Assembly (NCBI GenBank): GCA_002224055.1 | Contig: AZLU01000125.1 | Location: 57,716-120,456 of the forward strand | Length of the DNA: 62,741 nucleotides | From: Pezizomycotina sp. ARF18 | Taxonomy: Eukaryota; Ascomycota | Direction of reading: 5' to 3' | Part shown: positions 24,201 through 36,680 of the stretch, in pieces | Layout: each line of letters begins with the position of its first letter | How positions within the stretch are numbered: position 1 is the stretch's first letter | The notes under the pieces: generated by a model | Database searches by the model: none | What the model saw: only the letters and a program-made list of their open reading frames with translations | What the model was told of the DNA's origin: nothing | Made by a program: the position numbers and the translations under genes

Positions 24201-26399
24201 TTTACTTTGAGGATATGCCATAGCGATTGCGCTGTGGCGCGCAGTTAATCCATGTGGTGTAGTGTTGCTGTATGTGCTCATCGCAATTCATCAGAGCTTA
24301 AACGAACATTCCGTAGGACATCATGATAATTGGCAGCAGTAATTGGGAAAATAATCAGTGGCATCATTAGAAGGGAGCCGAGCTTCAGAATACAGCATAT
24401 GTTAAAGGTTTCCCCGTTTCCGTTACGTGTGGACATGTCGTACAAGCTGAGATGGCACTAATGAATTGCTAGTATTGTGTAAGCGCGCTCTTAATTTTTT
24501 TTTTTTTAAAAAAAAAAAAAAAGAAAAGAAAAGAAGAGCAGGAGTCTTTCATCCGTGATGGTGTTTCTTGTTGATCTCCTTTCCCTTGCTTTGATATTTC
24601 AGGAACGGGGTTAATACCCATTTCGTGAGTTCGCTCAATATCCCGCGCACTGCGATCATGTCTTGCTAGAAGAGGAACCAGAAGCCGTGACTTTGCAGTT
24701 GTACAGTACCGGCCGTTTTCGGGCGAAGGAGCATTCATAACGAGTAGCTGCTACTCGTTTCTTTTGTAAACTACCAAGATAGAGCTTCACCTGCCGAGAC
24801 ACCCCGTTCAATTAACCTTATGCAGAACGAAAGAAAAGAAAAGGGCACACCAGCTCGGATAAAAGAGAGAAAAAAGGCACAAATACTTCTACATTGAGGC
24901 AGAATATCGTTGTCGTAAGTTGGAGGCACTGCTGCAATTCGACATGTAAATTTTTGGTAGTTACAGTAAGAGGTTAAAGTAGGGTAGTACAGTGAGTAAG
25001 TAGGAGTGTGTGCAGTGTGCTTTGTCCCGAGGCTGAATACATTTTATTTTTACCATTGACAGGCAAAGTTCAAGGCTCACCACTGCCGGAATAAATGCGG
25101 ATGTCCTCTGAAAAGGAATAAAAATATATATAAAAATAAAAATAAATAAATAAAAAGAGAATACTTACTTCAATAGTAATAATAGTGAGGCTATCAATTA
25201 TCAGTTGTTCGTCTTATCCAGTTCACTAAGAATAGGCCATGAAGCGAAAGAGCTTTGACAGGCAAGAAGAGAGAAAAGAAAACGAAAGAAAAAATATTAT
25301 ACTGCAATGCTAAATGAAGTGATGTATATCATCATTATTATATATTTATTCCAAGTTCTTCCCTGTTTTGCCTCCTTTTCCGACTTATCACCACCTCTCT
25401 CCCCTCTCCCCTCCCCTCTATTCTCTCTCTTTTTCTCCTTTCCCCTCTCAAGTACTATCGTCATTACTAGTAATATACTGTTATCTGCATTGCTGCTGTT
25501 TTCGTTTATCTATTAACCTATTTATCCATATTGATTAGCTTCATATCTTTATAAGTATACTTTAAATATCACAATATCAATAATATCATACCGAATACAT
25601 ATTCATACATATTTTACCTTGTGTTTTATCTCTCTCTTGTATACCCTCTTCTCCTTGATACGTAGTATAATCCTGCTGTGCAGGTTTTGCTTTTGTATCG
25701 TATATGTATAGCATCTATATTTATATTGATTTCTGATTTCTTTTTTTTTTTTTTTTTTTTAATTGCTCAAATCTCTTCATCTCTTGTCATACAAATTATA
25801 CCGCCCAATAAATTGCAGGAAGGGGCTTCAAAACGGACGAAAATCCTCCCCCCGCTAACAACCCCCCCAGTCGAACAAGGACGAGAAAAAAAAAAAAAAT
25901 AAATAAATAAAAGGAATTAATTTAAATTTCCCTTCTTGTCAACCAGTCAACCAACAGATTTTTTTTTTTTTTTTTTTTTTTTACACAGCTCCCCTTTCCT
26001 TCTTTTTCTCACTTCCCTCTCACTCTTCACTTCCTCCTCCCCCCTCCCACATAACCCGCTAGCCGTCTTTGTTCTCTTATAATTCCCGTTTCTCACAAGT
26101 ACTTCCATATATATAAAGTATTGGATGCGCATAAACCTTCTAGAACTTCTTTCAGCTTCGTCTTCCTTTTGCCATCGAGACGGACCGTTTTCCAAGACCC
26201 CAATAAACCCAACTCCCCTGCTAGTTATCTCGCTTTCTTTAGCAACTACCTAGATCTCTTCTCCGATAAACGAGAATCTCTTTTGCGCTTTTGTTGTTGG
26301 TCCTTTCTACATTCTGTAGTGGTTTTTTATTACTTTTATTTTACTTTACTTTATTTTTTTTTCTTTTTGGTACCTTTCGAGAAACCTGGTAAAGGCGAG
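19956..26399. other. 6.4 kb spacer between divergent Zn2Cys6 genes
   Basis: Contains poly(A) at about 21234-21264, poly(T) runs, T-run/A-run inverted tracts at 22193-22245 and 24495-24522, and a CT-rich block just before regulator 2. Between about 22500 and 24740 the DNA is less AT-rich and has overlapping open frames on both strands (for example minus 23559-23858 and 23119-23418, plus 23536-23835), but none matches a family I know. A 123-codon minus frame at 20358-20729 also lacks resemblance to anything. Confidence 0.4.
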
Positions 26400-28861
26400 A
26401 TGTCGGAGACTCCACGCCATCTCCGTGTTAGTCGTCCCATGAGCGCTTGCTCACGGTGTCGTAGTGCTAAAGTCAAGGTGAACACCACCCTCTTTTTTAA
26501 ATTCCCTGCGCGTTATTTCGAGATACTCCTGGGCTCTCCACGGGAAAGCGGGATCCCAAGTACTTGATATCACAAAGTTCTGCCGCCAGTTCCTACCTCG
26601 CAGCCTCGCTTTCGTGAGAAGAGCTTCGTTAACCTTTTTTTTTTTTTTTTTTTTTTACGCAATATAGTGCGATGGCAAACTTCCGGCATGTTCTGCTTGC
26701 GAGAGAGCTGGAAAGGCCAAGGAATGTAACGGGGGAAGTGATCAATTTGCAAAGGGCAAAGAGCGGAGGTGAGCTGAAATATTTGTCTGCCTTTCCAAAC
26801 CCCAGGAGGTTCCTGTGCCACCTCATTACAACCCACGCAAAATGATAGGCACTTGATGCCCCTTGTCGATTCCATTCCCGATGGGACAAGAAACCATTTG
26901 GCTAACTCGAAGACCTCTAGCTACGTTGCTTCCTAGAGTCACGTATAGAGAAGCTGGAGAAGAAATTGGCCGTCATGTCCGCACGTCGAGGTTCCTCAGG
27001 AATGGCCATTGACAGCACCCAGACACCACTATTGACGCTCCTGGTAAGTGATCCACATGTGCCTGAATATTCTCGCACGTTATAACCATCTGGGTGAGGT
27101 CCAGGCTAACTCGGGCTTTAATTTGTTCCCCTTGTTGACAGGTGAAATGAGGCACTTTCCGAGTATATCTGCGAAGAAGAGGGCGAAGGCGCCCAAGTGG
27201 AAGAACTTATATCTGATCTCGGGTTTTATGTAAGTTTTTCATTTTTGTTTAATTCTATATTTTCTTGTTCAGGTCCTATATATCAGTCTCTTCCCGCTAT
27301 CAAGAAACTAATCTTGCGATACACGCATTTAGCACTGTAAATGCCACGAGCAAAGGGGCGTATGACTTCACGGAAGATATGTCGTTTGCAAAACTTGTTC
27401 TCCGCGCATCAGAAATACGGCATAGCGATGATGCGCCCCTAGTCCATGCCAATTACCCCTCCGCCACACTGCTATGCAACTCGCCCAGTATTATTTCGAC
27501 ACGATCCTTGTGCAATATCCTTTTTTCCTCGACATGCACTTCCTAAGCTCCCTCGATTCGGTGTATCAAGAACATAGTTTCCCCTCAATCTGGATATTTT
27601 TATGGTATACATGGTTTTGGCGATATCTACGCTTTCGTTGTCAAACGATCGTGACTCCCCAAACCGGCGAATGGCCCATGGATACGTCAATGCCGCCCTG
27701 GAGCATGTTACCCAAGTTTTGGTCCCTACTGCGATTGTTGGATACAATGCACCCTTCTGTGGTGCAATATGCTTTACTTGAGCCTGGCAGGTATAATGCT
27801 TGGTACCTTATTGGCGTGGCTTCAAGAATCATGATCGATCTTGGACTACATCAAGAGCCGCCGAAGATTCTGAAAATGAGGCCCGCTGACCTCGACTTAC
27901 GTCGAAAGATATTTTACTCTGTATACGCTTATGACAGGTGAGCTTTTCCCGTACTTTTCCCCTCCCCTTTAAGCTCCAAGACTAACTAAAGATGTTTTGG
28001 GAGTTAAGATTCATCAGCATGACGTACGAGCGGCCTTTCTCCTTCTCCGAAGAAGCCATTAACGTTACTTTGCCTAAAATGGATGATTCGTATGCCCATC
28101 AGGTGGCATGGCACGTACAGCCCACGTCTATGAACGCTGCAGTCGAGAATTTTAGGTTCAGCATGATCAACTCCCCATGGTACCAGAACCTATTCTTTTC
28201 TGGCCATAAGCCACAGGAGAACCCGGAACAATACTGCGAGGGAGTTCGGAAGGAACTCCAGCAGTGGTACGGGAGTCTACCTCAAACACTCGACCCGTCT
28301 CACCGCAATCTCCTTGAGATTGAGTATTACTATATGCATGTTCTAGTTTTTGTCTCCAACCCTAGAATACCTAACCCGAGCGAATCAGCACACCGCTGCA
28401 TTATCGAGTATGCGAGCAAGTACGAACGATTATTCCAAAAAATGCTTTCTCAACCTCACCGCAGATTCAATTATACATATTGCGATGCAGTCAGGGCTCA
28501 TAACGTTGGTATTAAGCTTGTCGATAGCCTGTGGGCTTTGGAGTCTCGCCTGCTAGCAGAGGGCTCCATGTCACACTGGATCTCAGTGGTACGAAATTTT
28601 ACTTACTTGCTGGAGGCGATGAGTAGGCGCTGGCTTGAGGCACGCGAACTCCGCGATGGCTTGCTGGGCGAGACCGAATCGCTGCTATCCAAGTATACCG
28701 CTGAAGTCGCTCCGGGGCTATCTCCGGCAGATAGCCCGGACGATCCATTACGAGCCCTGGATAGCCGGGCGGTATACAATTGGCCAGACCTGAATGTTCA
28801 CCTAGAAGATCAAGCTTCAACAAGCTCAAGCTTTGTTTCTTCTAATCCAATCAACATCTGA
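26400..28861 (+). CDS. Zn2Cys6 transcription factor 2
   Basis: Zinc-cluster regulator starting MSETPRHLRVSRPMSACSRC. The cluster is split by an intron at 26478-26667: ACSRCRSAKVK before it and CDGKLPACSACERAGKAKEC after it, giving six cysteines. A linker follows with a short coiled coil (SYVASLESRIEKLEKKLA near 26935). The middle homology region includes YDFTEDMSFAKLVLRASEIR (27361), MQLAQYYFDTILVQYPFF, AHGYVNAALEHVTQVLVP, then WYLIGVASRIMIDLGLHQEP and DLDLRRKIFYSVYAYDR. An intron at 27938-27991 follows, and the frame resumes at ISMTYERPFSFSEEAI. The last 870 bases are open to the TGA. Breaks occur near 27540 and 27780. Role is DNA-binding activation or repression in the nucleus; targets are unknown. 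Confidence 0.92.
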
Positions 28862-31233
28862 TTTGTCACGTGGCTACACCTTATTCACATCCACGTGGCC
28901 AAGAATCTTGGCCATTCTTAGAGTTCAAAATCTTACGCCTCCTGGCACACGATCGAAACGCGACGACTGATGACTTTACCTGATTGATATTTTTTTTTTT
29001 TCCCTTGTACATTCTTCGGCATATCTCATCGCGAGAGGCGTTCGTATCTTTTGATTTAGGTTATTTTCTTGGGCTGGAATGGGAAAAATGGGATATTCTA
29101 TTTCTGGCCTGTTTTTTATTTTTATTTTATTTTTTTTCTTTCTTCTCGTTAGAGAGGATCGAGTATCCTCCACTAAAATGCTGAGAAGAGAGAGATTTCT
29201 TTTTTCTGTTAGAAATTTTATAGATCCTCATGTCGCACGGACGAAATTTTGGGGATTTTTTTTTTATCTTATTACTTTTTTTCTTTTTTTTTCTATACCT
29301 CCAAATATCGCCTCTTGTGCTTCACATGCGTCGCGCGAGCAATTGAATTGAGTACTAGGGCCTGATAATACTGCAGCTAAAGCTCTTACCCGGCTCGCGT
29401 TCTGTTTTGTGATAGGTTGTGAGAATTGACGATCTTCTTCAAGCTAAATAAAAGACATAGAAGAAAATCTGCACAGATATATAGATATATATCATTATAT
29501 AATTGTTTTTCCCGACAAGCAAGATTAAAGATAGGTAATAAAATAAGGACGACATCGCATCACGTTTTCGTTTTCCTTAATAGTATTCTATCCAAAAGGG
29601 GGGCTTACATCGGCACAGGGAAGGAAGGGGGAAAAAAGTCGTGCTTCCCCATTTTACCTGTTTAGAACAGGCCAATCAGATCCCTGAGATAGACCCATGC
29701 GCACGACACACCGCAAAGCACACAAGACAACTTATTTGGCTTACAATTTACCACTTATGAGAGCGATATCTTAGAGCACGTTTTTCCCATCAACAATAAT
29801 ACTAGTAGTTCTCCGTCGCTCAACAATAACGGTAGCTGAAGACTAGCAGAAAAGGGCCAACGGGGTGTCATCCAAGTCCCACCTCATTAACTCACCCGTT
29901 ATCTAGGCTCTTGATAATTCTCTTTTTATTATTATTATTTTTTTTTCTCGCAAACCCACCCCACACACCATTTACTTACTATACTACTATAGTTCTGGTA
30001 TAATTTTAATTCCGCCATAGGAAAGAAAAGGACGAAAAGTGCTATCTTGCGCAGCCTATCAGGAGTGTCATCGAAAGCACACCTTATCTTTCATTACTAT
30101 ACATTTCCCTTTTCCTTCTTTTTCTTTGCTCGAGATCGCTGGCTGTCGGCTGGGTAGAAGACAATTAACCATGATTCCGCTGCAAGCGTGGTCTGCCTTT
30201 TCTTTTCCCTTCGTCTCTTCTTCTTCTTCTTTTTCTTTTCTTCCCCCAGTCGATCGAACGTTAGCCTTTTGATCATGGACCCCAGACGACATCTGGTGAA
30301 TATCCGACGCGGTGTCCAGCCTTTGTTGCCATTCTGAGGGGTTTACTCCGATATATATATTCAATACACGTTCCATCTTTTTAATAGTATTTTTTTTTTT
30401 TAAGGAGGTACGTATCTTTAAATACTTTCTTCGCTCAGCAGTCGCCTGCGCCCTTCCATCTCGGGAATATTTCTGGTATGTTTTGCAGGTTGTTCTTTAG
30501 CACATTATTGATTGATAGATAACAAGGGGGAGGAGCAAGAAAAGCGATATATTCCTACTACTATCCTCCTTCTCTTTATCCTTTCCTTCCTGCTCGCCCT
30601 CTCCTCACTACCATCATCAAAAAACTCACGCACAATTTCTCTCTCCATAATAAATAAATAAAGATCGTCACGAATTTCCCTTTAAATTCTAAATATATAT
30701 ATATATATTTTAAAAAAAAAAAAAATTACTTTCTACAAAGCAAATTTATTTTCGCCTATTAAATCTAGGCGCTGTTTTGAAGGTATATTGGCCGATCAAC
30801 AAGGTTAAAGTATACCTCGTGGACGTCGTGGAGCGACATCTAGTCGTGAGACTCTCTTTCCTCGGACACATCGGGTCCTCTGCCACATTAAAGTCCTGCT
30901 CACGCCCCAGGCAGAAAGTGGCAATCTTTCTTCAAGTCGACACTGTAGCAATCTCTGACACTACTCTTTCGCATTACAGTATCGACTGTCTTAGTGTTAA
31001 GCTAGCTCGTACGACTTGAAGATTGTCTCAAATTTTAAGCTATTACCAGGGCTTTTGTCACTCAGGCCGCTTCCCGCCTTTATTTTATTTATTATTTATT
31101 ATTATTTTTCTATCAAGTCCTTCTCTGTCCTTATTTCTCCCTTCAATAAAAGTGAGTTCTCCGTTCGTGATTTCTCAACAATTTATTATCAATTTTTTTA
31201 GTAGCTAATGTAGCGCTGGGTGTTTAGGAAGGG
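28862..31233. other. Spacer with regulatory-looking sites upstream of the bHLH gene
   Basis: No recognised gene. Immediately after regulator 2 lie two CACGTG motifs and a perfect palindrome (listed separately). A CCAAT box is at 29682-29686. Long T-rich, AT-rich and CT-rich tracts follow to 31200. An 80-codon frame at 30777-31019 has no ATG start and no recognisable family. Confidence 0.4.
28867..28914. promoter_or_regulatory. Two E-boxes and an adjoining perfect palindrome
   Basis: CACGTG occurs at 28867-28872 and 28892-28897. Overlapping the second is the palindrome TGGCCAAGAATCTTGGCCA at 28896-28914 (8-bp arms, 3-base centre). CACGTG is the classical bHLH site and inverted arms are typical for zinc-cluster dimers, so this may be an operator for the downstream bHLH gene or a transcript-end element of regulator 2. 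The function is inferred only. Confidence 0.35.
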
Positions 31234-32775
31234 ATGAACCACTCTGATCAAAGTCGCCTTCCTCTGACGCCTGCACCGTCAAATGATATATTACCACATC
31301 CAGGTCACCATCGGCAGTCGCTTGACCCAACATTTACCCTTGGTCCTGCCGCAATAAACGACTTGCCGCCGTCGGGTGGCTCCCCCATATTCAAACATGG
31401 TGGTTTAGCGGCTCGCCGCTAACTTACCAGAGAAATCAACCGCCCCGTCGCCGGTCTCTCCTAATATCAGTGGAGGTAAAACTTTAGAACTATCACACAA
31501 CCAAAATCAGCTCAAAGATACCAGCGCAGGCTCGCGCCCGAATTTGCAGGCTGGCCTATCGCTACAACCCGCTCCGCGGGGAAAGGCGCGCGTAGCACAG
31601 GCTCTAGCGAAGCCTAAAGTTGTTTTGAAGAACCCTCCACCTCCTCCGGCGAATATTATCAAGCGTTACAACCCAAGAACAAAGAAGAGCCCACCGCTAC
31701 CATCACCGCAGGTTACTAGTCCCGGGTCAAAGAAGCGTAAGGCAAGAGACAGTAGCGACAATGAGAGCAAGGCTTCTTCTCCAAAAAAAAAGGTTACGCA
31801 GCGGCGGACTGCGCATTCGGAGATTGAAGGAATAGGCGTGTTAAGATCAACTCTGCCAATGATCGCCTGAAAGCGCTGATCCCCGCTTGTGAGGGTCGCG
31901 AGCAGACAAAGCTTAACATATTAGAGGTAAGCTTTTCGTAACTGTGTATAGATATATTTCAAAAACAAACGAGAGAAGAAAAAAAGAGAAGTTTCTTTTC
32001 AAGTTCTTCAAAGTTAACTAGAAGATTTCTTTCTTGAAATATAGCAAGCAGCAAAGTACATCGAGTACCTCCAAGAATCTATCGAGCTCATGAAAGAGAA
32101 ACTCGAAGTCTCGTATGCTAGTGGAAGCGATAAATCTATCTCTCCGCCAATTTTTCCCTCAATAGCCTTTCAGAAGAAACCGTTTCCTGGCGATAATGGG
32201 GACGACAGTGTGTTATCCAATAGCGATGACGATGGTGAAACGAAAGATCGTCTCAGCGTCCGAAGTAGCACGGCATCGAAGCGCAAACCGTCATCACGGC
32301 TACAAACCAATCAGCGTAACGCCAAGGACAGCCAGCCGCTGAAATCCGTAAAGCAACTCAGCTACCAGACATCCAAGGGGAAGACAGGATATACCCCGGT
32401 GCGGAAGGATAACGGCGGCGTGTCAACAGACGATGACTATAACTATGACGACGATGACGACGACGACGACGAAGAGTATAATTCACCGCCGTTCTTCGGC
32501 TTTCCCCCTTCTGATGCTGGGTCGGCAGCCCATTCGCCTTCCATCAGGGAGCATTCTGTACCGCCTCCGCCGAGAAAGTCGCATGAGACCCTCCCGTCCC
32601 TCGGCGAAGCTCTCGACCTCGTAAGCTCTCCGTACAGCAGCCGGCAGATGATGTGGGCGATCATCAAGCTTCTGAAGCACTTTTGCAGCTTGCCTCCAGT
32701 GACCGGAGACCGATGTCCGTTGCGGATATGCTTAATGGTGGTAACCCAAGGCTTAAAAAAAAAAAAAAAAAAAAG
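31234..32775 (+). CDS. bHLH transcription factor
   Basis: Starts MNHSDQSRLPLTPAPSNDIL with a Pro/Ser-rich arm, then SPGSKKRKARDSS, a likely nuclear localisation signal. The basic region reads QRRTAHSEIE near 31800-31830, followed by the Arg-rich helix 1 start, VKIN, NDRLKALIPACEGREQTKLN, and after an intron at 31927-32044 helix 2, QAAKYIEYLQESIELMKEKL. The His and Glu of the basic region needed for E-box contact are present. Downstream is an acidic run (YDDDDDDDDEEY near 32445-32480) and ASEALLQLASSDRRPMSVAD, resembling the tail of fungal bHLH proteins of this type. The C-terminus dissolves into a 16-base poly(A), so the stop is uncertain; the frame stays open to 32970. Frames break near 31420 and 31830. 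Confidence 0.85.
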
Positions 32776-33736
32776 GTAGCCTTCTCCCTCTATAGTTTAA
32801 TGTCGCGTGACCCAGCATGCCCTAGACTAAAACAAAGCGCCCCGAACAGACTTTTGTTCATGGAACAAGACTTTTTCATGACGGATCTATCGGGTTATTT
32901 CTTTCTTCCTCTGATTTTCCTATACTTTTTCTCACTTTTTTGTTTGCTTTTATTGGGAGGCCGCTTTTGAATTTCTATTTCCTCGTACATTTCCTACTCT
33001 CCTTACGTTTTCTTTCCTTTCAACAATACTCCCTTGAGCTTGTGTAAGTTTCTATGACATTTCTCCGAGCCCTTGTTATATCGAGGGTCTCATTGATGAT
33101 ATTCCACATATCGTATCTGTGAAGAGTCTGTTTATTTTTTTTTATTTTTTTATTTTTATTTTTTTTTTTTTAGAGTTGGGAGAAAAGTTCTTGAGCTAGC
33201 TCGTTCGTGCTTTTCCAAAATGTACATACCAAAAAAGTTTAATTGGAGACTGAACATAAATATGCTTGTTCTCTGGTTAGTTCATGATATTTGTATGTGT
33301 ACATAAGGCGTTTAGGAAGTGGTAAAATATGTATAGGTGTGGATTTATGGTTGCTGGATGGTGTGACTTCTCCCATAAAATCGGGTCGGTCGGAGTAGTT
33401 AAATATGGCGTTTCGGTTTATATATATCAGGAATATACGATGATGAGCTTTATATAATTTATAAAAGAGTTATAATAGCATATGGCGTTCTCGTTTTCGG
33501 TATAGTACAATCGATCTGATATCAAAGCCTAGTATAGATTTTTGACTTGCGCCAGCTTGCTTTTTTTCTTTTCTGCTTAACCTACACTTCAATAATTTTA
33601 ATGGCAATAAAACATATCAATAATATTTAAAAATGTGAACTTATACAATATTATACATGTGATCTACTACGAGCTACTGTCAGAAAAAAAGGCATTTGCG
33701 TTTGCTGAAGGCGGAGATGTGGGAGTAGCAGTGAGA
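32776..33736. other. Spacer between convergent bHLH and Erb1 genes
   Basis: AT-rich 3' sequence with T/A runs (33125-33172). No gene seen. Confidence 0.5.
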
Positions 33737-36178
33737 TCAATTCCACATCCTCGCCGTCCCGTCTGCTCCTGCGCTGAACAGCCAGCACTGCTTCGGGTGC
33801 CAATCGACGTCCAAAACACCGAGGTGGTTCGTAACCTTGTGGCCCCTCAGCACCTTCAGCGGTACGATGAGCGCGTTCTCCATCAGGTCGCTGAACACCC
33901 TCCGTGGAACACCTGCACGGTACCATCGTCGCTCGAGCTGCAGAAGAGCGGTAAACCACCCTGGTGGAACTTGACGCTCCTGATACCCTTCTCGTGGTAC
34001 CTCAGCGTGCGGTAAGGTTTCGTAGATAATCCATATCGTGCCACAGAAGCCTCTTATCGTAGCTGCCCACGATCAAGTTATCCCCCTGCGGGTGGATGTC
34101 TATACTCGATATCCACCTCGCGCCGGGAATGAGGGTCTTGTACAGCTCCGCCTTCGCCATATCGTAGACTTTCACGTACCGCTTCGTCGCGACGAACAGT
34201 AATGGCTTGCTAGGGTGGAACTGAACCCGCTGCGGGATACCTTTACTCATGCTCGCTCCTTGAAAGGTGTCTGCGTGTTGTGCGTGGATACCTGTGTATG
34301 CAGACGCGCGCCTGGCGTCTTCGGGGATACGGAGACGAAGTAGTCGCCGCGCCTGTGCCAGGAGATGAACTTTACGGACTTGCGGACGGTTATGACGGTG
34401 TGCACGCCGGATTCGGATTGCGATCCTGTCGGTTTCGACCATTTACCCGGCGGGTCGGTTTGCTTTTCGTCTTTGTGTTGGTTTGCGGCGTGGCCCCAGC
34501 CTGCGTCGAGGATTTCGTGACCTTGGGCTTCTGTTTCTGGGTCGAATATTGGCGGTATGACGAGGAATATTTCGTCGCCGCTGTAGAATAGTAATGATCA
34601 TGTAATATGATGAATGATTAGCGAAAGATTAGTCTGTATATGCTAACTTACGCAGCAACCGCCAGTATACCTCCTTCCCGCTGTGCCTCCACTTAACCGA
34701 GTCGACAGCCGAATCGTCAGAGCACTTCAGCTTCCAGACTTCACGGCCGGTCAATATCTCCCACACCCGCACCGTGCCATCGTCTCCACCAGTCGCCAGC
34801 CACAGTCCGAAGGATCCACAGATAGCGACCTTACCCTACCCACGTGGCCCTTATATAGCGTCGCGCACGTCGTAGGGAACGGCTTTAGGTCCTCGGCGAA
34901 GGTAACTTCGGCAGCAAGCTCGAAGGATCAATATTAAGCTTGTTCCGCTTTACTCGCGGCGCCAGGTATAAATCCAAGCACCTGTTAAACCTTTCGTTGA
35001 TACACTTATCGTAACCCGGAACCAAACGCAGCGCTTTATGTTTCCGGGGCAGGTAATCCTTGTCCCTATCCTCCGGATCCTCTCTTCCACTCCTTCTTCT
35101 CCTGTTCCGTAGGCAGGTATTCTTCCGGCGGGTTGTAGCTCTCGTCGTGGGTTGGCGCAGGAGCTTCGGAGCTGGTAGGTTCATAACGTGGGACGGTTTC
35201 GGCGGAGCTTCGTCGGCCCATATATCGTAGTACGGCGGCTCTTCGTTCTCTTCTGCTTCCGCTCTTCTCCGGTTTCCAAGGCTGTATTCTTCCTTCGCGT
35301 ATTCCTCTGACGATCTTCATGATTCGCTTCTGTTCGTGTTTCGAGGGATAAAGCGTCTCTTGGGTTCCGGTGCCGAGCTCAGAGGCATGATTTCCGGTTT
35401 GGAGGAGAACCACTCGACCATATCCTAGAAAGTGATACTTGTTAGTCTACATTCCATTTGAGCTAATGATAAGTCGTTTGAGAATCGGACAAAGCGAATG
35501 AGGTCTTACCGGGTACGGATCGTAGCCGTCCTGTCCGACTTCTCCAAGGTGTATCTTCTTGACCATCTGCAGCTCGTCCTCGGTAAGGTTCAGAGCTTGA
35601 CCGGTATTCTTGTCAAGCATGCCCGTCCATCCTTTTGGTATCTCGATCTTGTCTAGAAGAGCGTCCAGAGCCTTCCCAGTAGCAGGACGCATGATCTTCT
35701 TGCCATTGATGTCGTATCCGATGTGCGGAACCCTCGTAGTAATCTAGAGGTATATTGCCAATAGTGTTCGTTTCTTCTGCGTCCGTATCGTCGCTGTCGT
35801 AGACTGGGTTTATCTCTGGGTAGATGTACCGCGGTTGCCGTCTGCACCCTCGACAACCTTCACCCGTCGTCCTCTTCGTCCTCTTCCTCATCTTCGCCTG
35901 CTTCGCCATTGCGCACTTTTTTCACTACCGATTTACCATTGGTAAGCCCCTCTTCCTCATCACTAGAAGGTATCTCGTCGCTATCGAGCTCTTCCTCTTC
36001 GCTTTCTCCTCAACACTGCTTCGCTGTCATCGTCTTCATCTAATTCGTCGTTGCTATCGGTCTCCTCCTCGCTGCCGCTTGTTTCGTCGGCATTGAGTAA
36101 GCCGGTTTGGAATTCTCCCTCGTCATCAGAACCAGCAGTTGGCTCCTCAACTAATTGCCGTTTCTTGGACTTGGACAT
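33737..36178 (-). CDS. ERB1: Ribosome biogenesis protein Erb1 (BOP1)
   Basis: Nucleolar WD40 protein of the PeBoW/Nop7-Erb1-Ytm1 complex needed for 27S pre-rRNA processing and 60S assembly. The N-terminus ([20 protein letters not shown]) is highly acidic. The BOP1NT domain follows: [63 protein letters not shown], then after an intron at 35425-35509 MVEWFSSKP and [37 protein letters not shown] and [19 protein letters not shown] precede the WD repeats. The repeats include an intron at 34581-34651, [20 protein letters not shown] and [11 protein letters not shown], and end [18 protein letters not shown] then ADGTARMWN and a stop. Length about 760 residues, typical of fungal Erb1. Frame breaks recur, near 34010, 35200 and 35740. 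Confidence 0.95.
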
Positions 36179-36680
36179 TTGAAAGAATTCTGCGTGATGA
36201 AAAACAAAAATGATGATTGAAGCTCGTGGGCCGTGGGTGAAAAAGTTTTTTCCTTGTATATTCCCATTGCAAAATTGCACTTGTCGCAAATATAAAGAAA
36301 AAGGGCCGCCAATATGCCAAGACATTTCAATAAGAAAAAAAAAGCAATTTGTACAAGAATTTAAATGTCACGTGCCTATCTATCTATTTAGAGTTACCGA
36401 GGAGGATTCGGTTCTTTTTGCGAGGCACTGACCAATCAGACGACAGCAGGCGGGAACCCTCTTTCGAAAACATCTCAAGTAGCTTATTTCAACCTTCCCT
36501 CCAAGTACAAGTAACGTTGCATACACCCAGTAACAAAGGAATACGTATACACTGCCCGAATGTAGATATCGCGGAACTTGACGCACTTATCTTATCTAAG
36601 CAGTCCATTTCAATCCTAATTTTTATATAAAAAGAAACCTCTTTGTATCTCTTCTGAAGCTTTCGTCTACGTTCTTAATA
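36179..36680. promoter_or_regulatory. Divergent promoter between ERB1 and the agmatinase gene
   Basis: A 500-base shared upstream region. It holds a CACGTG E-box at 36369-36374 and a CCAATCA box at 36432-36438, both near the middle. The last 60 bases before the agmatinase start are T/A-rich. Sharing these sites suggests coupled control, but that is inference. Confidence 0.4.

Noticed and set aside
32443-32680. Antisense frames opposite the bHLH gene with poly-Ser
   Set aside because: They mirror the acidic GAC-repeat codons of the bHLH protein.
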